DNA from: an uncultured Paracoccaceae bacterium
Lineage (GTDB): Bacteria > Pseudomonadota > Alphaproteobacteria > Rhodobacterales > Rhodobacteraceae
Assembly (NCBI GenBank): GCA_947492825.1
Contig: CANLNT010000002.1
Location: 442,501 to 506,500 of the forward strand
Length of the DNA stretch: 64,000 nucleotides
Direction of reading: 5' to 3'
How positions within the stretch are numbered: the stretch's first letter is position 1; every line of letters begins with the position of its first letter. A program made the position numbers and the translations under genes. This document shows, piece by piece, positions 53,625 to 61,519 of the stretch. Below the pieces are notes generated by a model. That model made no database searches, was not told the origin of the DNA, and saw only the letters and a list, made by a program, of their open reading frames with translations.

Positions 53625-55321
53625 CCGTCGGGATCGTCATGCTGGTGCACACGGCACTTGATCGCGCAGAACAGGTGGCGCGCCATTGGGTCAAAGGCGG
53701 CTGCCCTGTTGTCATCCACGTGGACAAGAACGTGGATGATGGCACTTTTTCCAACTTCTGCGATGCCCTGGCCGATCTGAGCGACCATATCCTGTTCAGC
53801 AAACGGCATCGTTGCGAATGGGGCACCTGGGGCATTGTGGCGGGCGCGCAGTCAGCGTCCGAGATGATGTTGAAACGCTTTCCCAAGGTCAGCCATGTTT
53901 ATCTGGCCTCAGGGTCATGCATGCCATTGCGCCCGGTCAAGGAACTGCGGCGCTATTTAGAAAGCCGACCGCGCACCGACTTTATCGAGAGCGCAACCAC
54001 CGCCGATGTGCCGTGGACAGTTGGCGGGCTGGACCACGAGCGCTTTACCCTGCGGTTCCCGTTCTCGTGGAAGCGGCAGCGATATCTGTTTGATCGCTAT
54101 GTGGCAATTCAGCGACGGATCAAGTTTCGCCGCAAGATACCCGAGGGTCTTGTTCCACATATGGGGTCACAATGGTGGTGCCTGACGCGTCAAACATTGT
54201 CGGCCATTCTGCAAGACCCGGACCGCCCGATTTATGATCGCTATTTCCGTCGTGTCTGGATCCCAGACGAGAGCTATTTTCAGACCCTTGCGCGGCTCTA
54301 TTCGCAGCATATCGAAAGCCGGTCGCTGACGCTTTCCAAGTTTGATTTTCAGGGCAAGCCGCACATCTTTTATGATGATCACTTGCAGCTTTTGCGGCGA
54401 TCGGATTGCTTTGTTGCGCGCAAAATCTGGACGCATGCCAATCGCTTGTACGACACCTTCCTGAATGACGACATGGCGGTGATGAAGGGGGCGGAACCGA
54501 ACCCTGGCAAGATTGACCGGATATTCTCCAAGGCAGTTGAACGGCGGACGCGGGGGCGTCCGGGGCTATATATGCAAAGCCGGTTCCCCAACAACGACTG
54601 GGAAAACGGAATAACCTGCGAGCCGTTTACCGTGCTGCATGGTTTCACAGAGCTGTTCGAGAATTTTGAACCCTGGCTTGCCAAGATGACCGGCGCGCGG
54701 GTGCATGGGCATCTTTATCACTACAAACGCGTCGAATTTGACGGGCGTCAAGCTCATTTCCATGGGGCGCTTACGAACAACACCAAACTGCGCGACTACA
54801 ATCCGCAGATGTTCTTGACCAACTTGATCTGGAACACGCGCGGTGAACGTCAGGCGTTTCAGTTCGGACCAACGGACCACCAAGCGATGAGCTGGAACCT
54901 GTCGCGCGACAAGAACGCACAGATTGCGGTTGTCACCGGCAGTTGGGCGGTGCCGTTGTTCCAATCCAATCGAAACTTTGCCGATCTGCGGCAAGAGGCG
55001 GCTGAACTGCAGCGGATTGAGAACGAACATCTAAGTTGTTTGCGGTCGCCTTACGGAAAGGCGCGGGTGCGGATCTGGTCGATGGCAGATTTCATCGAGG
55101 CACCGATGGAAGCACTGCAAACCGTGGTTGAAGACATGACTGGCAAGACACTTGGCCGCCTGGCAGAGGCGCCGCGGATGCATGACCTGACTGGGTTTGG
55201 TCAGTTCCTGCAAAACCTCAAGAACCAAGGCATGCATCCCTATCTGATGGGGGATTTCCCGGTTGATCCGCCAGCGGACAACAATGTGCCGCAACCCCGA
55301 AAACCCTATTTGGTGCGATAA
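53621..55321 (+). CDS. Core-2/I-branching-type N-acetylglucosaminyltransferase with DUF5928-like C-terminal region
   Basis: A 566-residue protein. Residues 1-~270 belong to the GT14 (beta-1,6-N-acetylglucosaminyltransferase, branching) type: GIVMLVHTALDRAEQVARHW, VVIHVDKNVDD, VYLASGSCMPLRPVKEL, GSQWWCLTR, IPDESYFQTL. Residues ~300-566 form a separate domain (LYMQSRFPNNDWENGITCEP and FGPTDHQAMSWNLSRDKN) seen with this enzyme in Rhodobacteraceae (the DUF5928 arrangement, recalled from family knowledge). It could add a branch to a surface polysaccharide. Its overlap with the previous gene and 3-base gap to the next gene indicate one transcript. Confidence 0.78.
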   Translation: MTVGIVMLVHTALDRAEQVARHWVKGGCPVVIHVDKNVDDGTFSNFCDALADLSDHILFSKRHRCEWGTWGIVAGAQSASEMMLKRFPKVSHVYLASGSCMPLRPVKELRRYLESRPRTDFIESATTADVPWTVGGLDHERFTLRFPFSWKRQRYLFDRYVAIQRRIKFRRKIPEGLVPHMGSQWWCLTRQTLSAILQDPDRPIYDRYFRRVWIPDESYFQTLARLYSQHIESRSLTLSKFDFQGKPHIFYDDHLQLLRRSDCFVARKIWTHANRLYDTFLNDDMAVMKGAEPNPGKIDRIFSKAVERRTRGRPGLYMQSRFPNNDWENGITCEPFTVLHGFTELFENFEPWLAKMTGARVHGHLYHYKRVEFDGRQAHFHGALTNNTKLRDYNPQMFLTNLIWNTRGERQAFQFGPTDHQAMSWNLSRDKNAQIAVVTGSWAVPLFQSNRNFADLRQEAAELQRIENEHLSCLRSPYGKARVRIWSMADFIEAPMEALQTVVEDMTGKTLGRLAEAPRMHDLTGFGQFLQNLKNQGMHPYLMGDFPVDPPADNNVPQPRKPYLVR

Positions 55322-55324
55322 GAC

Positions 55325-56761
55325 GTGGCACGATTTGATTACTTTGTGGTGTTTGCGGAAATGCGCACCGGGTCGAACTTCTTGGAATCGAACATCAATG
55401 CGTTCGACGATCTGAGCTGCTTGGGTGAGGCGTTCAACCCGCATTTCATCGGCTACCCGAACAAGGATGACGTGTTGGGGATCACGCAGGCACAGCGTGA
55501 AGACGATCCTTTTGCCCTGATAGATGCAGTCAAAGGCGCGCCCGGCTTGAACGGGTTTCGGTTCTTTAACGATCACGACCCAAGGGTGCTGGACGCGATC
55601 CTGACGGACCGGCGCTGTGGCAAGATCATTTTGACGCGTAACCCGGTGGAGAGTTTTGTCAGTTGGAAGATCGCAAGCGCGACTGGCCAATGGAAACTGA
55701 CCAATGCCACACATGCGAAATCACATGCAGTGACCTTTGACGCAGATGAATTTGAAAGCCATATGGCGGGACTGCAAGCCTTTCAGGTGCAACTATTGAA
55801 CACTTTGCAACGAACCGGACAGACAGCGTTCTATGTTGCCTACGAGGATTTGCAGGACGTCGACGTCATGAATGGCCTGGCCATGTTTCTTGGGGCCGAA
55901 GGGCGGATTGCGGGGCTGGATCGAAAGCTGAAGAAACAGAATCCGGCGCCCATGTCATCCAAGGTCGCGAATTTCACGCAGATGGAAGAGGCCTTGGCGC
56001 GGATGGATCGGTTCAACCTGAATCGGACCCCAAATTTTGAACCGCGCCGAGGACCGCTCGTGCCCACATATGTGGCGGCGGCAAAAGCGCCACTGCTTTA
56101 CCTTCCGCTTAAATCCGGCCCGGTGGAGGCGGTCGAGACATGGATGGCTGCACTGGACGGGGCAGAGACTGCGGCATTGCAGCGCAAATTCAGCCAGAAA
56201 ACGCTGCGCGCGTGGTTGTCGGACAATCCGGGTAACCGCAGTTTTACAGTGCTGCGACACCCCGTGGCTTGGGCCCACGCGGCGTTCTGTGACCGAATAC
56301 TTCCGATCGGTCCGGGCAGTTTCAAGGAAATTCGCGGCACCTTACGTAAAATCCACAAGTTGGATGTGCCAAATTATACGCCCGAGCCTGAGACAGACCC
56401 GCAATATGATATGGCAGCGCACAGACGGGCATTTTTGACCTTCTTGACGTTCTTACGTGGCAATCTATCGGCGCAGACGGCAACCCGCATCGATCCGGCG
56501 TGGTCAACGCAACTATCTGTTCTGCAAAGCATGGTGGAATTTGGTCCGCCCGACATGATTTTGCGCGAAGATCGGCTACGTTCCGATCTGGCTGGACTGG
56601 CTGGTCAGTTAGGGCGCTCGAAAATGCCCGTCGTGCCTGACGTCACGGACCCGTGGCGCGCAAGATTGGACGCAATCTACGATGCTGAGGTCGAAGCGGC
56701 AGCGCGGCAAGCCTATGCGCGTGACTACCAGATGTTCGGATTTGGCGACTACGCCGCCTGA
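55325..56761 (+). CDS. Two-domain sulfotransferase
   Basis: A 478-residue protein starting at GTG 55325. Residues 1-~240 are an Stf0-type sulfotransferase: the PAPS 5'-phosphosulfate loop is FAEMRTGSNFLESNI and the 3'-phosphate region is IILTRNPVESFVSWKIA. Residues ~245-478 repeat the pattern in altered form: LLYLPLKSGPVEAVETWM and FTVLRHPVAWAHAAFCDRIL, so a second, possibly degenerate sulfotransferase domain follows. It probably sulfates the glycan made by the neighbouring glycosyltransferases, releasing PAP that CysQ (47588) would remove. Its 3' end overlaps convergent ptsN by 13 bases. Confidence 0.78.
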   Translation: MARFDYFVVFAEMRTGSNFLESNINAFDDLSCLGEAFNPHFIGYPNKDDVLGITQAQREDDPFALIDAVKGAPGLNGFRFFNDHDPRVLDAILTDRRCGKIILTRNPVESFVSWKIASATGQWKLTNATHAKSHAVTFDADEFESHMAGLQAFQVQLLNTLQRTGQTAFYVAYEDLQDVDVMNGLAMFLGAEGRIAGLDRKLKKQNPAPMSSKVANFTQMEEALARMDRFNLNRTPNFEPRRGPLVPTYVAAAKAPLLYLPLKSGPVEAVETWMAALDGAETAALQRKFSQKTLRAWLSDNPGNRSFTVLRHPVAWAHAAFCDRILPIGPGSFKEIRGTLRKIHKLDVPNYTPEPETDPQYDMAAHRRAFLTFLTFLRGNLSAQTATRIDPAWSTQLSVLQSMVEFGPPDMILREDRLRSDLAGLAGQLGRSKMPVVPDVTDPWRARLDAIYDAEVEAAARQAYARDYQMFGFGDYAA

Positions 56762-57213
56762 CTGGCGGCGGCTTCTGTCAGCAAAGCAAATAGCGTTGCG
56801 GGGTCATTGTTGGCTCGCAGCTTTGTGCAAACTTCGTCGCTGCGCATGGTGCGCGACACTAGTGCCAGCGCCTTGAGGTGTTCGACCCCGGCCCCTTCGG
56901 GCGCAAGCAGGCAGAACACCAAATCAACTGGCTGACGGTCAACAGAATCAAAATTAAGCGGCTTTTCCAAGCGCACAAACAGGCCCAAAACGCTGCCCAC
57001 GTCAGCCATTCGGGCATGGGGCAGGGCGATGCCGTGGCCAACACCAGTTGGCCCCAGCCCTTCGCGTTCGATCAACGCATCAACGACATCGGCACTGTTG
57101 AGGTCATAGCATCCTTCTGCCAACGCGCCGAGGTCATGAAACATCCGCTTTTTGCTTGTGCAGCTGTTGATCACCTTTACGGCGTCCTGCTTGAGGATGT
57201 CTGCCACCTGCAT
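56749..57213 (-). CDS. ptsN: Nitrogen-regulatory PTS enzyme IIA
   Basis: A 154-residue phosphoryl carrier of PTS-Ntr, which links carbon/nitrogen state to potassium and other regulation. The phosphorylated residue is His66 in GIALPHAR. ATG 57213 (MQVADILKQDAVKVI) with AAGGA is chosen; 19 extra in-frame residues upstream are not family-like. It follows hpf by 29 bases. Confidence 0.93.
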   Translation of the reverse strand: MQVADILKQDAVKVINSCTSKKRMFHDLGALAEGCYDLNSADVVDALIEREGLGPTGVGHGIALPHARMADVGSVLGLFVRLEKPLNFDSVDRQPVDLVFCLLAPEGAGVEHLKALALVSRTMRSDEVCTKLRANNDPATLFALLTEAAASQAA

Positions 57214-57242
57214 CGTATGTTTCCTTTGGTTTTGCGCCCGGA

Positions 57243-57818
57243 CTAGCCAGTCGCGCGCGGGTCGATCCAACCGATGTTTCCATCGTCCCGTTTATAGACT
57301 ACGTTTATTCCGTTGTGTTTTTCATTGCGGAACACGACCACACTGGAATCGGAGATTTCCATTTGCATCACTGCTTCGCCAACTGAAATGGACGGAATCT
57401 TGGTTTCCATCTCGGCCACGATCAGCGGCGTTGCTTCTGTCTTTTCAGCCTCATCCGACTCATCTGTTGAGGCGAGGATATAAGAGTCGGCATCAGAAAG
57501 TTCAACAGGCTGTGAACGCTCGCGGTGGTGGTCTTTCAATCGGCGTTTGTACCGTCTGAGTTGCTTGTCCATCTTCTCGTTGCTGCCATCAAAAGCGGCA
57601 TAGATTTCGGGCTCGTGCGCGCGGGCTTGCGCGGTCAGGCCAGTGGACAGGTGAACAACGGTTTCACAAACATATTCGTGCCCGGACCTGGAAAAGACGA
57701 CAGTCGCCTCGGTCGGGCGGCCTGCATATTTTGAAAGCATGTCGTCCAATTCGGTCTGGACATGCGTTTGTAGGGCCTCGCCAATATCAATCTGTTTGCC
57801 GCTGATCTGGTACCGCAT
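57243..57818 (-). CDS. hpf: Ribosome hibernation-promoting factor, long form
   Basis: A 191-residue protein that dimerises 70S ribosomes under starvation. N-terminal S30AE domain (1-~105, MRYQISGKQIDIGEALQ, ELDDMLSKYAG), a linker rich in Asp/Glu, and the C-terminal dimerisation domain (SISVGEAVMQMEISDSSVVV, then NEKHNGINVVYKRDDGNIGW). Long-form length is normal for alphaproteobacteria. The start MRYQISGKQI is preceded by AAAAGGAGA. Confidence 0.93.
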   Translation of the reverse strand: MRYQISGKQIDIGEALQTHVQTELDDMLSKYAGRPTEATVVFSRSGHEYVCETVVHLSTGLTAQARAHEPEIYAAFDGSNEKMDKQLRRYKRRLKDHHRERSQPVELSDADSYILASTDESDEAEKTEATPLIVAEMETKIPSISVGEAVMQMEISDSSVVVFRNEKHNGINVVYKRDDGNIGWIDPRATG

Positions 57819-58043
57819 CGTGTCTCCTTTTCGTGACGTGTCGGCGCGCGAACGGGCCTGCTGTGGCAGGTCAGTTTCGGTCCGTGGGGGAGTGACAAAA
57901 GTGAATTTTGGCTGGTTTATCATGTCCGTCAGGCAGCGAGGCCTGAAGGCGAACAAGAATCTGAGCCGGGTCTTTCATCTCGTTCATTGAGCGCCAGAAG
58001 CACCATTCATGTCAATGAAATCTTGGAAATAACCCACAGCAAA

Positions 58044-58799
58044 TCAGTTCACGCGGAAGCCTTTGCCAAGGTAGACGCGCCGGACGTTTTCATCTTGCAC
58101 GACCTCATCTGTCGTGCCGCTCATAAGGATCTTGCCATCGTGCAGAATATAGGCGCGGTCGACGATCTGTAGGGTCTCGCGCACGTTGTGATCAGTGATC
58201 AGAACACCAATGCCGCGATTCTTAAGGTCAGCCACGAGGTGGCGGATTTCGTCCACGGCGATTGGGTCAACGCCCGCAAAAGGCTCATCCAGCAGGACGT
58301 ACTTGGGCCCGGCTGCAAGACATCTGGCAATTTCTGCGCGCCGCCGCTCACCACCCGAAAGGGCAATGGCGGGTGCTCTGCGCAGGTGTTCGATCGAGAA
58401 TTCGGACAGCAATTCTTCGAGCCGTTCACGCCGCTTGTGGCGGTCGCTGATGCTGATTTCGAGAATGGCTTTGATGTTGTCTTCAACGCTCATCCCCCGG
58501 AAGATCGACATTTCCTGCGGTAGATAACCAATGCCAAGTTTGGCCCGGCGATACATTGGAAGTGTTGTGACATCACTGCCGTCCACCGTGACGCTGCCGC
58601 CTTCGGGGTTGATCAGCCCTGCCACAAGGTAAAAGCATGTCGTCTTGCCGCTGCCGTTGGGCCCCAAAAGTGCGACCGCCTCGCCCCGGCCAAGGGTCAT
58701 CGACACATCGCGGATCACTGGGCGCTTGCGATAGCTCTTGCGCAGGTTCGTGACGTGCAGTCCGGCGTCGCCATCTTGAACAGTGAGGGCAGGGGCCAT
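58044..58799 (-). CDS. lptB: LPS export ABC transporter ATP-binding protein LptB
   Basis: A 251-residue cytoplasmic ATPase that powers lipopolysaccharide extraction from the inner membrane with LptFG. Walker A GPNGSGKTT (near residue 41), LSGGERRRAEIAR signature, LLDEPFAGVDP and the H-loop TDHNVRETL. Typical length. Its ATG overlaps the stop of lptA by one base; 225 bases separate it from hpf, the place where rpoN stands in many proteobacteria. Confidence 0.96.
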   Translation of the reverse strand: MAPALTVQDGDAGLHVTNLRKSYRKRPVIRDVSMTLGRGEAVALLGPNGSGKTTCFYLVAGLINPEGGSVTVDGSDVTTLPMYRRAKLGIGYLPQEMSIFRGMSVEDNIKAILEISISDRHKRRERLEELLSEFSIEHLRRAPAIALSGGERRRAEIARCLAAGPKYVLLDEPFAGVDPIAVDEIRHLVADLKNRGIGVLITDHNVRETLQIVDRAYILHDGKILMSGTTDEVVQDENVRRVYLGKGFRVN

Positions 58800-59278
58800 C
58801 AGTTGTTCCCCTGTTGAAAGACGGTTTTGACGCGGCCCATCATCTGCGCGCTGCCTGTGGTCAGGTCGATTTGCATCTCGTCCGCGGACAGCGCGCTGGC
58901 CCCTTGGGTCAACAGAACCTGGCCACTCAGCCGCAGGGTGCCGGCGGTCAAATCATAGTCGGCGGTTTGAGCCTCAGCCGCTTCGGTAGCGGTCACAAAT
59001 GTGACGCCGCCTGCCGCTTTTAGGCGCGCAATATCGCCGGTTGTGTCTGAATAGACCACTTCAACTTTGCCCGCCGCCAAGCGCAGGTCGCCCTGGCCAA
59101 TGACCACGTTGCCGGAAAACACGGCGGTGCCAGTGTCTTGATCGACCGAAAGGCTGTCGGCAGTCACCTCAACCGGGGCGGACGGATCTGCCGACAACCC
59201 ACCAAGGTTGATGTTGGTCTGGGCCAGCAGCGGGGTTGCAAGGACACAAGCCAGACAAAGGGCGATCACGCGGGTCAT
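58799..59278 (-). CDS. lptA: LPS transport periplasmic protein LptA
   Basis: A 159-residue periplasmic bridge protein with a signal peptide (LACVLATPLLAQ) and an OstA-type beta-jellyroll: VEVTADSLSVDQDTGTAVFS, GNVVIGQGDLRLAAGKVEVV, and LTAGTLRLSGQVLLTQG. Operon order lptC-lptA-lptB is the usual one. Confidence 0.92.
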   Translation of the reverse strand: MTRVIALCLACVLATPLLAQTNINLGGLSADPSAPVEVTADSLSVDQDTGTAVFSGNVVIGQGDLRLAAGKVEVVYSDTTGDIARLKAAGGVTFVTATEAAEAQTADYDLTAGTLRLSGQVLLTQGASALSADEMQIDLTTGSAQMMGRVKTVFQQGNN

Positions 59279-59287
59279 GATGGGGTC

Positions 59288-59890
59288 CTATTCACGTTGT
59301 CCTTTGGGGTCATATAGCAGTCTTACGCCATTGGTGAAATCCATGCGCTGGCCGGTTCCGTCTGTGGATGCCAGGATTGTGACCAACCCGGCGGTGATGC
59401 TGCCATAAGGCGCCTGAATTTCAAGCGGACCGGCCGAGGTGATTTGCCCGGTTGTGAGGTCGGCGGTCAGGGCTTGGGTTTCCATCAGATATCCCGAGGA
59501 GGTTTCCAGCCGCGCCAAACCTGCCAGTTCCGCCGTTTGCGTCAAACTGTCGAGGCTGCCGGACCCGGCCTTGATTGTCAGGCGCGTGCCGTCAGGTGCA
59601 TTTAGCGATAGTTGCGGCGCAAGTATTGTCAGACCGTCGTCGGCCTCTGGCTTGGCTGATTGTGCAGTGATTGCGATCACGGATCCGTCGTCGGCCACGC
59701 CGCTAAAGCGGGGTGCTGTTATGCGCTGCTCGCGTGCAAGGCGGTCCAATTCGGCAAAGGGGATGGCGGGGGTTTCGCCGGGGTCTTGCGCAAACAGGAA
59801 AAGGGTCGACAAAAGTGCCAGCGCGGCCAGCGGCAGCAGGATCTTGAGCCAACCGATCACCCTGCTGCGCATGCCTGTGTTTTCGGTCAT
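59288..59890 (-). CDS. lptC: LPS export inner-membrane protein LptC
   Basis: A 200-residue bitopic protein: one N-terminal membrane helix (residues ~12-30, LKILLPLAALALLSTLFLFA), then a periplasmic jellyroll (RITAPRFSGVADDGSVIAIT, LTIKAGSGSLDSLTQTAELA) that hands lipopolysaccharide from LptFG to LptA. Sits 3 bases after kdsD and 9 bases before lptA. Confidence 0.9.
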   Translation of the reverse strand: MTENTGMRSRVIGWLKILLPLAALALLSTLFLFAQDPGETPAIPFAELDRLAREQRITAPRFSGVADDGSVIAITAQSAKPEADDGLTILAPQLSLNAPDGTRLTIKAGSGSLDSLTQTAELAGLARLETSSGYLMETQALTADLTTGQITSAGPLEIQAPYGSITAGLVTILASTDGTGQRMDFTNGVRLLYDPKGQRE

Positions 59891-59893
59891 GGG

Positions 59894-60853
59894 TCAGACG
59901 ACGCCGGCGCGCAGACAATCGTGAATATGCAGGACTCCGGCGACCTGGTTCTGGTCGTCAACCGCAAAAAGGCAGGTGATTTTGCCGGACATGCGCGCCA
60001 CCGCTTCTTCGGCCAAGGCAGATGGGGCGATTGTTGTGGGGTTTGGCGTCATGACCTCGCCCGCGGTTTTTGACATCAATCCGTCCATGTGGCGGCGCAG
60101 GTCACCATCGGTGATCACGCCGGCCAATGATCCATCGCGACCTGTCACGGCCACCACGCCGAACCCCTTTTGGCTGATAACCAGCAGGGTGTCGGCCATT
60201 GGCGTCGCGGTTTCCACGCTGGGGATCGCGTCGCCGGTGTGCATCAGGTCAGACACCTTCGACAACCGCGCACCCAATTTGCCACCGGGGTGAAAGGCAT
60301 GAAAGTCAGCGGGCGTGAAGGCGCGCGCTTGCATCAGGGTAATGGCAAGCGCGTCCCCAACGGCCAGCGACATGGTGGTCGAGGTCGTGGGAACCACGCC
60401 AAATCCACAGGCCTCACCCAGTTGCGGGATATTAATGCGAATGTCCGCTTGTTTCGCAAGCGTGCTTTGATCGCGGCTGGAAATCGCGATGAGCGGGATT
60501 TGAAAGCGGCGGGTGTAGGCGACAAGATTGGCAAGTTCCGGTGCTTCGCCTGAATTGGACAGGGCCAGGACGATATCATGGCTAGTAACCATGCCCAGGT
60601 CGCCGTGGCTGGCCTCTGCCGGGTGAACAAATTGCGCGGGCGTCCCGGTCGAGGCGAGGGTCGCTGCAATCTTGCGCGCGATGTGGCCGGATTTACCGAT
60701 GCCTGAAACGATGATGCGGCCCTTGGCCCGCAAGATCAGATCAACGGCCGCCTCGAACCCAGCACCCAGACCGTCAGCCAGAGCAGACAGGCCCGCAGCC
60801 TCGTCAAGGATGACGCGACGGGCGATAGTCAGGTGATCGGCCTTGTTCGCCAT
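59894..60853 (-). CDS. kdsD: Arabinose-5-phosphate isomerase
   Basis: A 319-residue isomerase that converts ribulose-5-phosphate to arabinose-5-phosphate, the Kdo precursor. SIS domain with IIVSGIGKSGHIARKIAATL and FVHPAEASHGDLGMVTSHD; two CBS domains follow (SDLMHTGDAIPSVETATPM; VMTPNPTTIAPSALAEEAVA). ATG 60853 (MANKADHLTIARRVI) lies one base after the RNase D stop. Together with kdsB (48385) two Kdo steps are in this window. Confidence 0.95.
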   Translation of the reverse strand: MANKADHLTIARRVILDEAAGLSALADGLGAGFEAAVDLILRAKGRIIVSGIGKSGHIARKIAATLASTGTPAQFVHPAEASHGDLGMVTSHDIVLALSNSGEAPELANLVAYTRRFQIPLIAISSRDQSTLAKQADIRINIPQLGEACGFGVVPTTSTTMSLAVGDALAITLMQARAFTPADFHAFHPGGKLGARLSKVSDLMHTGDAIPSVETATPMADTLLVISQKGFGVVAVTGRDGSLAGVITDGDLRRHMDGLMSKTAGEVMTPNPTTIAPSALAEEAVARMSGKITCLFAVDDQNQVAGVLHIHDCLRAGVV

Positions 60854-60854
60854 A

Positions 60855-61466
60855 TCAATGGGCAAAAATATCGGTTTCGGGCCAACCTGCCAGGTCGAGC
60901 CGCGCGCGCATTGGCAAGAAATCGAAACAGGCGGCGGCAATGTCGGTCCGACCTTCGCGGGCCAGCATCTGGTCTAGCGTGTCGCGGAGCCGATGTAGAT
61001 AGAGCACGTCGGATGCCGCGTAATCCAATTGTGCCTCGGTCAACAATTCCGCGCCCCAATCGCTTTGCTGTTGGTGCTTTGAAATGTCGATGCCGACCAG
61101 TTCCTGCAACAGGTTTTTGAGCCCGTGTCGGTCGGTGAAAGTGCGCACCAGTTTCGATGCAATTTTGGTGCAATATACCGGGGCCGTTGTCGTGCCGAAG
61201 CGGTGCATCAGGGCTGCGATATCAAATCGGCCAAAGTGAAACAGCTTCAGAACGTCAGGGTTTTCCAGCATCGCACAGAGGTTCGGCGCCTCGGTCTGAT
61301 TTTGAGAAACCTGAATCAAGTGACAATCTCCATCGCCGCCCGACATCTGGATCAGGCACAGCCGATCGCGATGGGGGTTCAGGCCCATGGTTTCGCAATC
61401 GATCGCGACCACGGGGCCAAGGTCCAGCCCATCGGGCAGGTCATTTTGATAAAGATAATTGGCCAT
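60855..61466 (-). CDS. RNase D-like 3'-5' exonuclease
   Basis: A 203-residue DEDDy exonuclease domain: ExoI VVAIDCETMGLN (Asp/Glu), ExoII LFHFGRFDIAAL, ExoIII LDYAASDVLYLHRLR (Tyr...Asp). Only the nuclease domain is present, without the HRDC repeats of E. coli RNase D (375 residues), as is common in Rhodobacteraceae. First gene of the Kdo/LPS export operon. Confidence 0.9.
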   Translation of the reverse strand: MANYLYQNDLPDGLDLGPVVAIDCETMGLNPHRDRLCLIQMSGGDGDCHLIQVSQNQTEAPNLCAMLENPDVLKLFHFGRFDIAALMHRFGTTTAPVYCTKIASKLVRTFTDRHGLKNLLQELVGIDISKHQQQSDWGAELLTEAQLDYAASDVLYLHRLRDTLDQMLAREGRTDIAAACFDFLPMRARLDLAGWPETDIFAH

Positions 61467-61519
61467 GAGGTTGTCCGATCCGGTTGTTGAACTTCAAATA
61501 CGGGCTGGCGCGCGTGTTC

